A stretch of DNA of 35,471 nt from Isohypsibius dastychi (Eukaryota; Tardigrada; Eutardigrada; Parachela; Isohypsibiidae), in assembly GCA_034696485.1 (NCBI GenBank), contig JAQIWT010000107.1:1-35471 (forward strand). The letters are read 5' to 3'. Numbering within the stretch: the first letter of the stretch is position 1; every line of letters starts with the position of its first letter. The notes under the pieces were generated by a model. It had not been told where the DNA came from, ran no database searches, and saw only the letters and a list, made by a program, of their open reading frames with translations. The translations under genes and the position numbers were made by a program. Positions 10,101 to 22,100 of the stretch are shown piece after piece.

Positions 10101-13100
10101 TTGGGATTGAATGATGTCGATTTTGAACTGTGATGATGTATAAATCGCAACCGGAAGTGCAGTTTGGCGTTGGTCTCGCATTACTGTGTACTTATGCCGT
10201 TAGTAACTTGGTATCATGGTAATAATTGGTTACCTTACGCGGTGTAATTGTTGGTGTTATGGGCCTGCACCTTGCGTGATTTTCTCGCTTGTCACTTTCG
10301 TTCAGTCTTGCATTCAGTCGCGCAGCCTGGTCATTTAATTGAATTATCGTGATTTTGTCCGGAAGCGTGCTGTTGTTTGCAATGGCTCGCACTAAGCAAG
10401 CGCCCAAGAAGTCCACAGATGGTAAATCAACCAACCCGGCCCTTAAAGGAGTTCCAAAGAAGAAACCAGCTGCAACTGGACCATCTAATGGTAAATATAA
10501 CCACAAAGGTCATTTCGTACTGTATCGTTTGTATGCAGGAAAAATCGTCGCCAGAAAAGATGCTCCTGGAGCTGCAATGGTTCGAGAGATGGAAAAGCTG
10601 CAACTTATTACGACCAACATTATTCCGCGAGCTCCGTTTGTGCGATTAGTTCGTGAGATCGTTCAAGGTTTTGACGACACCATGCGCGTTCAGAATTCTG
10701 CTGTTGTTGCGCTTCAGGTAATGAGATTTAAAATTTGTATCGAAAGTCAGCCTAACGCCAGGTTTGTATTGCAGGAAGCTTCCGAATCGTACTTGACGGA
10801 TTTGTTCACTGATGTGGAGTTGTTGGCAGTTCATGCTAAACGCAAGACTATTTTGAAGAAAGATATGGAACTTGCTGTGCGAATCAGAGGAGGGAAACGT
10901 TGATTTATTTCGATTGGTTTTGTTTTGAATAACATCTTTTCAACTTGCTACTTAAAATTGTTGGGTTTTGTCAAGCACAGTTCATAAAAAAAATCATAGG
11001 TGGCGCTGGTTCGATTTCGTAATCAATCTGGTCATTCAACTTCGATTGCATGCCGAAGCGTTGCAGGCAAAAACTCATAGAGCTCAAAGAGCCAGTTCGA
11101 TCATGGATTCCCGATTTGAAGGACTACCGAATGAAGTTATCCTTGAAATATTCTCTTTCATTCCTACTGAAAATCTTCGTCATTTGAAAAGGTCAGTTTA
11201 ATTCTAGCTTGTTGTGTGTGTATTACGAATTTATCAATTTAGCGTTTGCAAGCGGTGGATGGAGTTAATTTCCTGTAGTATTAAGTACAAGTCTCGCATT
11301 GAAATTGGAGTTTTGCCGGATATAAAATTGGACAACTTGAACTGTATTGTCCAAAATTTCGCCGTTGTTCCGTTTGAGTTCGAAGAATATCCGCCATGCA
11401 CTGGACTATGTCTGGAAATAATTCGCGCGTACGGAAAAAGTGATCTGCGTGAAATCTCATTTGTTCATTCAAAATATGGACCGCTACCATTTGATATTGG
11501 ATGTTTTGGTTATTGTATCCATGCTTGGAAATTATTGAACTCATATCTGCCGCTTCCGAAGGTGTTGCGGTTTTATCGTTGCGTTTTGAACTTGTTCCAT
11601 TTGGATTATTGTACCAGTTTGCGGTCCACAACGATGAAGTTATTTGGTTGCACCCTGTATTATTATTATCCTCCACGTCATGGCCTCGAAATATCGTTAA
11701 TATTCTCGGAAATTACGGGAAAAATTACAGCAGCCAATGATTCATTTTTGGGTTCATCGTGCAAATTGTTGATCGGCAAACAAATGGCGGTAACCTTTCC
11801 ACGCGTCGTTCGTTTTCCAAGATGCACTATGTTATATACTGCGGTTTGTGTTTCGGATTTGCGCCGTTTTTTATCAAGGTAAAATTTATTCATTTCGATT
11901 ATCGGACATTTCAAGATTTATTTATTTTCTAGCATTTATCCAGCACTAAGCGACTTGTTGGAGTACAGGGAATCGTCAGGAATTGATGCGATGTCACCAA
12001 GCTTCGAAAATTATTTGGAAGCGGAGCTACCACCGTGCTGGACTTTTATTTAATTAAAACAATTCGCAGATATTGTGTACAACTAAAACGGAAGTTCTGA
12101 CATCTGTGGTCACATCAGCTTTCAAAACTAGCTGTTTACGATTGATTTCTGTCTTCAACAGATTATAATTAGTGCGAAAAAAACTGAATAAGCAATAAAT
12201 ATTATCGAAAATCCTTCTCGGCATTCCAATCATATTGCAAATTCTAGCGGTTTCTGATAGGACAGCAGCTTTGACATCAGCAGATACTTTTTTTCCGGGT
12301 AAACTTGATAATTCCAAAATCAATTCCTTTTTTCCAAAACAGGACAAATCCATTCGTTCCTAAGATGATTATTGAATGTAATATTTTAATGCTTAAAAAA
12401 TTAGTACCAGTTGTTCGAGATATCGTTCAGTGGCAATCGACGACTTTAAATCGAATAACGATTTCCGCTCATACAAGGAGTCCAGCAAGTAACTTGTTGA
12501 CCCTGCACGATAATCGTCAGATTTCGAATTCAGAAATTCGCACAAAATTCACACGCACCCTTGGTGACCATCCAACAATAATCTCCAGTTTTCAATGTTT
12601 TCACGATATATGGAATGCGATATTTATCCATGTAGCTTTTAAACATGCTGGCATAATATGACCTAGGACGACCAAATTCAATTTACTGATCAAGCGTCAT
12701 ATTTATTCATTACTTGGAAGATAACTCGCGACAGTCAACCACCAAAACCAGCGAAATTTCTGTGCCCAGATTCTCGATACTGAAAACAACAATCCGGGAA
12801 AGAATAAGTCAACCGGCAAAAAACAACCGCTTTACGGTTTAGATCCGCTTGCAGAAGGCGATTTCGTTTTCTTTTGGTCTGCTTGAATGCTCTCTGACTC
12901 CATTTCACTGTTGACACTCATAATGCGCTTGGTCCTGCCTGGTGGAGTCACTTGCATCACTGCGGCCGTCATATTTGGCGAAACAACTCGAGCGTCTTTG
13001 GGCACCTGAAATTATGACGTTAAAATGAAGAATCGAAATAAAGAGCAAAGATTTACTTCAGTAGCCGGTTCATCTTCTCCTTCTTCCTCGCTGCTGTATG

Positions 13101-16100
13101 GAGCTATTCCAGCACGTCGTGGCGACCCATGGTCACTTCCAGAAGCCAAACCGTCCGTATCCTTGGAAAATAAAATCCATCAACAAGTGACACGTTAAAA
13201 CTGGCTTCGATCAGTTACCTTTTTATTCGCACATCCAACATCGTTTGCAGTCTCATTTTCCACCTGGAAAACATGCAAATATTTGATTACGAAGCGGCTT
13301 GACCGCTCCGTATTAAGCTCATTTAAGCCAAGGCTCTCCCAAAATCCCCCAATTTTAAGTGAAAACTGATAACATTATGCCAAAAATTTTAACACGATTG
13401 GTATACGTTTTTGGCATAAAAATATAAGTAGCAAACTTACCTGGGGAAATGGTGCGGAAACCGGAGGTGGCACTTTGGTTTTACATCCGTCTTTGACCTT
13501 TAAAAAACACAAATTCTTAAGTCGAATCAAGTTTAATCAGATCAAACGTACCAGAATAATTTCGTTCACTGAAATGTTAGGGTGTCCATAACCTTTGGTT
13601 AAAGTTGCATGAAATTCATGATCGTCTTTCATCAAAGGCGCCAAAATATCCGCTAATTTGAAACGATCCGGATTAGCCTTGAAACGCAACACTTCATAAT
13701 CGCTTCCGATATCCTCGTGATTGGTCAGATAATTTCGAAGTGTTGACTCCCAGATAGTGGCTTCCATTACAACCAGATTCTTGACCACTTCGACAGAAGC
13801 ACGAATTTTCTTGTTCTCTGTCTTGTCCATATCCTTCGCTTCATACCGATGTCCGCACTGGTTACAAACGAAGCCGCCTCTCCCATCTTTAGCTAGACCG
13901 CTGGGGCTGGAACAAATTGGATTACTGCATCCATTGTAAATGACGTCCTTGAATGGCATCAGCTTCTTGACTCTGCCTTGGAAACAGATCAACTTCTTGT
14001 CTCGTCCAGATAAAGTTTCCGAAAGACGATGAATTTTCGACAAAGAAATATTCTCATACGAGGCACGCGGGATAGAAGATTCCACCTTAATATGCATAAT
14101 TGGCGAGGTAGCATTAGCCAGAAGCATTTCCGGTCGCGGCATATCCCACGTTTTCAAAACCAAATGGCGACCTTGAACTTGGAAGCCAGATCCCCGAAAA
14201 TTCCTGATATTAGCACCAAAAATGGAAATGACATGATTACCGGAAGTGGTGAAATCGTAGGCACTTTGCTCGTTGAACAGGCAAATCCGGAATTTTGTCA
14301 TCGTCTCATCCACAAGAATTCCGTTCCGAATTTGAAATGAACCCTGAGAAGTCGCAGCTGGGTCCATGGATTCCACACGGCCACACACATCAGGATAAAT
14401 CTTGGAAACACTGCTCTCCACAAATTCCGAAGCTGGGGTCCATCGCGGTTCGCCACTGAATGTGATATGAGGAAATCGGGATTGCAGATCCTTCGTGATG
14501 CAGATGATCTTGGTATCTTCGCTCATCTCCAAAATAACCGCTCCATCAGGTCGCCGATAAGTCTTGATCAGTCCTTGAAACAGATAACTTCCTCCGACTT
14601 CGATCTCGTCCATTTTATGTCGATTGCTCTCCGTCGCACCAAGGGTTACTACTGCAGATTCATCTTGAAGAATGGCATCCTGGCAGTACTTGGATCCAAT
14701 ATACTTTGGAAAACCTTTGCTGATTACACGAGCAATCACGACGGGTTCCTCAACATCGCTGTCGGTTTCCAGTGCTCCAATTGGGATACGTTTCGCAGTT
14801 TCACCGAGTTTTTCCTGTAACATAACATGTTCATAAAGGTCATAACATGATGTAAATAATATACCTGAACAAGGGACTTGATATTAGTTGGAGCAGCCAT
14901 TTTAATAACGAGGAATTAAATTTCGAAATCAAGAACTCGAAAAGTGGGTTTTGGGTCCTGAATGAAATGCAAGTAGAGCTCAAGTCCGGTTTTTCATTCA
15001 AACCGGTACAGAGTCTATTCCAAGACGGTACAGCATAACCGGTTAACAAAAACTGAACTGCAACGAAGTAATCAAGTACTGTTGATTTGTTTACTAGTTG
15101 TCGTTATCATTTCCGGATTTTTAATTCCAATTTAACTTTCTTGTGTGAAATGTATCGATTGTTCTCAACGCTTTTCATTGTTATTTGCTGCTGTGAACAT
15201 GGTCAATCCATTCAAGATTTTAATGCTGCATTAGAGAATGCGTCTAAGCTTTTGGCGAACTTCGTGGGAAACCAAGGTACTTGAATCAATTTGACTGGTA
15301 CGGACTGCTTTTAAATGTATGTTTCAGAGTCGGCTCTTCGGGATCAAGAACTGTTTCTTGGACTGTCACTTATTCGCAAGTTTTATACAGATCCAGAATT
15401 TACAGAATGTACATGCTTTTTTTCATTAACGAGCTCCGAATAACATTAACTTACTTGCAGCTCCGAACTTCATTGGACCAGCATTTGATTTTGTCAATTG
15501 GTGGCTGGATTCAGAGTTATTACGAAGCGATGTTTATTCTTTCGATGACCCCAAGACTTATCTGGTCAATTATCGGTCGTTTCCGGCGCGCACTCCAATC
15601 GGTACTGCGGTACGCAAGTTTGCTAACGCAATTATCAACATCTGCGATATGGAGTGCCAATCTTGTTCACGGCTTGACAATACGAATATAATTTCAAAAA
15701 AGAAGCTGAGACCGGACATTGATCTGGATCTGATCGTTTACGTCTTTGCCTCGATGGAAAACGTGCAAGCAGGGATGGAAGTTACTATTTGTAATTTATG
15801 TCATGATTATTTGAAACGAAATCAAGTCCCGCCATGCTGCACTGCAAATAATATGGGAATGCCTCCAAAAGATGATATTCTTAGCCAGCTGAATATTTTT
15901 GAACGTCTGTTGATTGCACCATATCGGATTTGTCAACGGATCGTCCGGTTGCCAAAAGGTGGTCAGTTCGGCTCGAAAGGAATATGTATTGCGTTCTTCA
16001 ACGAGGAGCTGACGCTGGTTAATGCTCTTCCAGATTGTGAAGTACTCCTGTTTGAAAATGAGCAATTTGTAACTAAAGGTAATAATAAAAAATATGGCTA

Positions 16101-19100
16101 TCGGATAATATTTATAAATTTGTTGTTTTAAAGGACTCCCAGTTAGACCAAAACTGTTGCGGCTGGCTCTTATGCGACTCCGAGAAATTCATCCAGTTGT
16201 ACGGTCGGTTTATGTGAAAAGTCTTGAAGATATCGAAAAGCTCCAGTGCTTAAGCACGGCTCGTTCTGATTTGTTTCCGGGATTATCATTTGTTGCCACT
16301 ACCCCAATCCAGGGAAAAATACGATACCGGAATATAAAAGATGCAACGTGCAAAGCTAATATTGAGGAAATTCGTTTGGCCGGTGCTCCAGTTGTCCAAC
16401 TGCGCAAAAAATATCTCGAGGCTGGTTGTCATCCAGACCTGTATCCAAACGGAAGATTTGACTTTTCTCAGGAACGAGATGTTAGAGTGACCTTTGGAGA
16501 TTATATAAAGCACCGGATGCAGCAAGCAGATTCGCGATGCAGAGATTCGACATCATGGATTTTCCATATGGCGAATCTAATGAATTTGTATCTGCTTAAT
16601 TCTCAAACTTATATCTGGACAAAGCTGGATGAACGTGGTGCAGCAGCTAAAAATTATGGGTTCATGAATAAAGTTCGAGGAACGGAGCCTTATTGGAAGA
16701 AACAGCTGCTTGACCTTGTCGCCAGAGTGTCTGATTGGGGAATACCAACATTTTTTTGCACATTTAGTGCGAATGATATGGGATGGCCAGACGTGTTCAT
16801 GGATATTCTTCGAACGAAAGATGAGAACCGGATAAAAAGATTATCGTACGCTGAACGTGAAGAATTAGTTCGAAAAAATCCAGCTGTTGTAATGAAACAT
16901 GTGGACCGCAGATTTCAGGCGTTGTTGAGTTTTATTAAAAGCAGAGCTCAACCCTTGGGAGTTGTTACGAATCATTACTGCCGCGCTGAATATCAATTAC
17001 GGGGATCGGTTCACTATCATTGTTTATTCTGGATAAAAGACGCGCCTAATTTCGAAACGAAAGATGACAACGAAATTGCAGCAGCCGTCAAATTTATCGA
17101 TTCTCATATCTCGGTGTCTATTCCGGATAAAGACTCGTTAGACATGAACAATCGAAAGCTTCACGGACTTGTCACCACTCTGCAAACTCATTCATGTTCG
17201 CAAACGTGCCGGTCAGAAAAAAGAAAAAGTTGTCGTTTCCATTTTCCGCAACTGCCAAGTAAAAGCACGTTTTTGAAAACTGGTTCATCAAACAAAGATA
17301 AAAAGAAGTTCTACGTGTTGAAGAGGAAGGAAAACGAGAAAAACATCAATCCTTATAACCCGACGTTATTATTGGTTTGGGGCGCCAATATGGACATCCA
17401 AGCTGTAAGAGTAAAGAAACAGTCTTTTTAATTCATTCGGTTTTATTGTATATCGGGTCCCCTCAAACGACAATTTACTGGTCACAAAAATTATAATGTT
17501 ACGAGAAATTGAATTATCGTAAATTGAAATCCGTATTGAATTAAATTTCGATAAATTAGGGATAGGAGACGGGACAAGTTTAAATCTGTTTTAATTATTC
17601 ATGCTGCAGGTCAAAGGCGTCAAAGGATTAATTTCTTACATCTGTTCCTATATCACGAAACAAGAACCAACAGAACATGCCGATTTGATGAAAGCAGTGG
17701 AATCAGCTTTGAAAACTGGGGAAACAGCTGCGCTCCGGAGGTTGAAACATCAAATTGGGATCAACATTATTAAAAACCGCTCGTACTCAGCGCAAGAGGC
17801 TTCGGCAATGCTGATGAGGTTGAAATTTGTTTTTTCTTCGGGAAGTGTTTTATTTGTTGACACCAATCAGCCTGCGAATCGAGTTGGAACTATGAAAGCC
17901 TCTAAAAGGTCCAAGAACCCGTCGACATCACATGAAAACTTCCTACTTTCAAAATGGCAGAAATATCGCGCAAGGCCAAGAACGGAATTTTTCGAACGGA
18001 TGAATATGCTTGAATTCTGTGCTGGATACAACCTGGTCAACAAAGAGAACTTAGACCGTCTCAACGCTATCAGCAAAAAGAAACATCTTGCGATTAATCA
18101 TCAGGGTATGATGGAACTGCCCTTCAAGGATTTATTCGCTATAAAAAAGCCGAAACGCCTCGTCACCAGGACAAGGCCAGAATCTGAGAACCGCGAAGAT
18201 GCCAGTTACCACTATATCGCAGCGTATTATCCGCATCGCCTCGAAAGTGACCTTTTAGGTGAATGTAAAACCTTCGCGGAACATTTCAAGATTCTGATGT
18301 CGACGAAAAAAATCCAAATCGAGAATATCCAGTCGCTGAGCCTGAAAAAAACTGTCGAAGAGAAAATTTACCAGTTCCAGCTGAGACAAGCCACAAGTTT
18401 GCGAGATTTAATTCAGTGTATTCCAGAAAACGGTGAAAATGACCCGGAATTTTACGAAGTTCCAATCCGGAATTCGGTGATTGACGAATACATTAGGATG
18501 TCCTCGCAGTTGAATAACCGGAATATTCAAGATTCAAATATAAGCAACATTGCTTATAAAGTGCCGTCGAATTGGAGTGAATTATTATTGTCCATGAATA
18601 TGGAGCAGAAATCAGCGTTTGAGTTTTTGTTGTCAGAACGGGCCAAAGGCGAGCAACTATTTATGTTTATTTCCGGCGGAGCTGGATGGTAATTACTCAT
18701 TTTTAAATAATATGGTAACAAATAACATATTTTTCATAGCGGGAAATCATTTTTTATCAACAACGTCCGGAACACGTTGGTCATCAGTAACAGCCCAAAA
18801 AATGTCTTAGCAGTTGCTGCTTACACAGGTAAACAGAATCGTAATTTTCAAAAGCTTGTACGTAAAACGACATTTAAAGGTGTTGCTGCTGCTAATATCG
18901 ACGGTACCACATTGCATACGTTGCTGTCAATCCCACCGAAGTCTGCTAAATCTGCGGTCCATGTGATACCACAACTAGATGAACCGAGACTGCTACAAAA
19001 AAGAGCAGAATTTAAAGATATGAAGTTTCTCATAATCGACGAAATCTCGATGGTCAGCCCGCAGCTATGGTTATCAGTGAACCAACGTCTTCAGGAAGTT

Positions 19101-22100
19101 ATGGGGAGTACAAAACCATTTGGCGGCTTGCACATGATCGTGGTAGGAGACTACTATCAATTACCGCCAGTGGAAGCGTCATGGCTGTTTAATGCCAATG
19201 GTCTGGCAGTACTTGAGCTCTGGAAATTGTTCAAACCGTGGATATTCAAAACAAACGTGCGCCAAAAGGATGATGACGAATGGAGAGAAGTTTTGAATTT
19301 AGTACGTGTCGGTATATTGAATTCGAAAGTCGTGACCTTTCTGAAATCACGAAGCAACATTCATCTGGACCATCCGGAAAAATGGCATGACGCAGTCCAT
19401 ATATTTGAGACTAATTTCGAAGTTGACGCTGAGAACGACAGAAAACTTGATGAACTTCCCGGAACGACATATCGAATTAAATCAATCGATGTTCCGTGTG
19501 GTGTGACGGGATGTTCGACAGTGTCGGACCTTCCAAAAAAACTGAACGATTGCGGGGGACTAGCCAAAGAAATTGCTCTCAAAATTGGAGCGAAAATTAT
19601 CCTTACGCGAAATGTTAATTTGGCGGAAAGATTATTCAATGGATCGCTAGGAACGGTCTTTGGCATCCAAGAATCTTTTATTGAAATTCTTTTGACTGAT
19701 CCAAGAGCTGGTCATATTTCTGGAATAAATGACCGAGATTCGGGGTGAGTTAAATAGTTTGTTAATAAGATCATAAATAAAACATATCATTTCAGGTGCT
19801 ATATTGTCCGTATTTCAAGAATGGTGGCCAAATTCGATGACATCAAAAAGAACGAATGGACCCGGCGTCAATTTCCAATCCGGCTAGCATACGGAGTCAC
19901 GAACTACAAATGCCAAGGCCTGACATTGGAAATGATAGTGGTGCACTTTGTGAGAGCCAGTGGCGTAGGAAAATTATACACCCCATTATCGCGCGTTCCA
20001 AAGGCCGGAAATTTATCACTTGCTGATTGTGATTTTGAACAACTTCTAAAGAACCATAGAGAACCAAAATCAAGAAGTTCGTTTGCTCTGGTGCACGCAG
20101 AATACAAACGATTGGGACTGCATCGTCAGGTAATCGAGTAACTTTTAAAATGATTTCAAAATGAAAACAATGAATTACAGGAAATTTCTCGAGTTGAAAC
20201 GATACCATTAACGGAAACTACTGTCGAACGTCCGATGCCAAGTACCCATGTTAATGAAGACAGACCAATACGTCAGTTCAACTCTACGAATGGATTTTGC
20301 ATTTTCTTCACGAATTTGAAGCTGCACGACTCGACGAAAATGATCCGGAATCAGATAAAGAGTCAGGGTTTTATGTTGAAAGAACACGGGAAACATTATC
20401 CATTCATCAAAGAAACTCACAAATCTCTCATCCTTCAAAGCATTGAAAAAATGTGTCAGGTTGTAAAAGCCAAAGAAAACCCGTTTGAGGTCAAACTTGG
20501 AAGCATTCTGCCATTCCAGTCAATAATCACCATTGAATATGCGAAAAAATTTGGCGCGAATCTATGCGCATCTGAAGATCCGGAACAGATCCAATTTCGA
20601 TATTGCGCACCGGAAGATTGGGCCGAATACTTGGAAATCCAACGCGACGAGGCAAACTTGAGGAATAATCCCGATCCGTATTACCGCATCGTGTTACTGG
20701 ACGTGACTCCGGATGTATGGATCAGCTGCTTGATTTGTATTCAGCAAGATTGCTTTAAAGATCGCTTCCTGAAAGAAAGAAAAATGAGATTACTTCCATC
20801 GCTCGGTGATGGCAACTGTTTATTCACGTCACTTTCCAAAGCGTTGGAGCTGCCGCTAAATCAGCAGGAAGTGAGAACGGAAATTCACAATTTCCTGCTG
20901 GTCAACAAAGATGATTATCTGCACTTATATGATGAATCAGATTATGAAACGTCATTTGAAAAAGAACTATTCACAACAATATCATCAGGTGAATGGGGGT
21001 GCATATTTCATGTGTCGGTGGCGGAAAAATTATGGAACGTCAAAGTTAATATTTTACATAATCATTTTTTGCAAATCTCGCCAGCTGAAACGGGTAGAGA
21101 CTGTTATTTGTATTTTAATGGTACGAACCATTATGACGCTATTATTAATGAAATTAATTAAAAATAAAAATTCCAAGATATGATCTGGAAAACAAAAGCG
21201 TATGGTTTCAGCCAAAACCAACCCCTTACACCGTTATCCGTTAGGGGCACAAGTTTGAGAAAACAAAAAAACAACAACAACACGCTACAGATTTAGGTCT
21301 TCACTTCGAACCGTTCCCAATTAATTTTTCAGCTCCAACCATCGAAATGCCACCTCGAAAGATGGGAATTATCTTATTTCGGAAAGAATTCATCGACAAA
21401 CGTCGTGAACAACAACCTGACTTAAAACCAAAGGACTTCTACAAACTAGCGAAATCGGAATTTGATAAATTACCGGAAGCTGAACGAAACGTAAGCTCTG
21501 ATTAAATATATACTTCAAACATTAAAACTACAATAAGAATCATGGACTAATGAAAATTATGCAGGTTTACCATGACAAACATTCAGCGAAGCAAGCAACG
21601 ACGAAAAAAACGACACCAGCCATTCGTCCGCTAACGCAACTGACTTCAACATCGCAACATCTGCTGGTTGCACAACGTAAAGTTGTTGAAGCCTACCTTA
21701 AAAGCTGGGGTCCAGTAAAAGTACAATCCGGAATGAAGCTAACGAAAGACATGGATATTTGCTCGTTGGGAGCATTGGTCAACGAGATCAGAGAGGATGC
21801 CAGACGATTTCCGGACCGATATCTTGATCTCGCCGTGAAACAACAAGAACTAAACGCTGAAGTCGAGTCGATCTGGAAGTCTCTCATCCAAATAGAACCC
21901 AATATGAACTCATCTCCATCCATGTATTTGGATATCAACGATAACGACGAAGACGATGAAATGGAGGCAGAAGCATTCCAGGATAAAGACGCTGGAACCG
22001 AAGCAGAACATGAATTCGGATTTCAAGGATTATAATGTAACAGATTTATTCATGCCAATTCGAGTTTGAATAAATGGAATAGCAGAAAGAATAAAACGAA

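Noticed and set aside
10382-10903. CENP-A (centromeric H3) identity for the cargo histone
   Set aside because: Loop 1 (QGFDDTMRVQ) has the same length as canonical H3, the MARTKQ tail start is kept, and the other changes are not diagnostic. Only 'divergent H3' is supported.
10349-10903. Single 184-aa reading of the histone region without introns
   Set aside because: The extra residues (NHKGHFVLYRLYAG and MRFKICIESQPNARF) have no H3 counterpart and are bounded by clean GT-AG signals, so they are introns of 48 and 57 nt.
12735-12917. Open frame of 60 aa on the minus strand
   Set aside because: It crosses the 3' part of RPA-nuclease exon 6, the intron and exon 7 in another frame. The in-phase spliced model with the ERCC4 motifs explains the region better.
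18829-18879. In-frame continuation through the helicase at 18829-18879
   Set aside because: This 51-nt stretch is open but starts gtaaac, ends ttaaag and interrupts the conserved AYTG-VAAANIDGTTLH helicase motif, so it is an intron.
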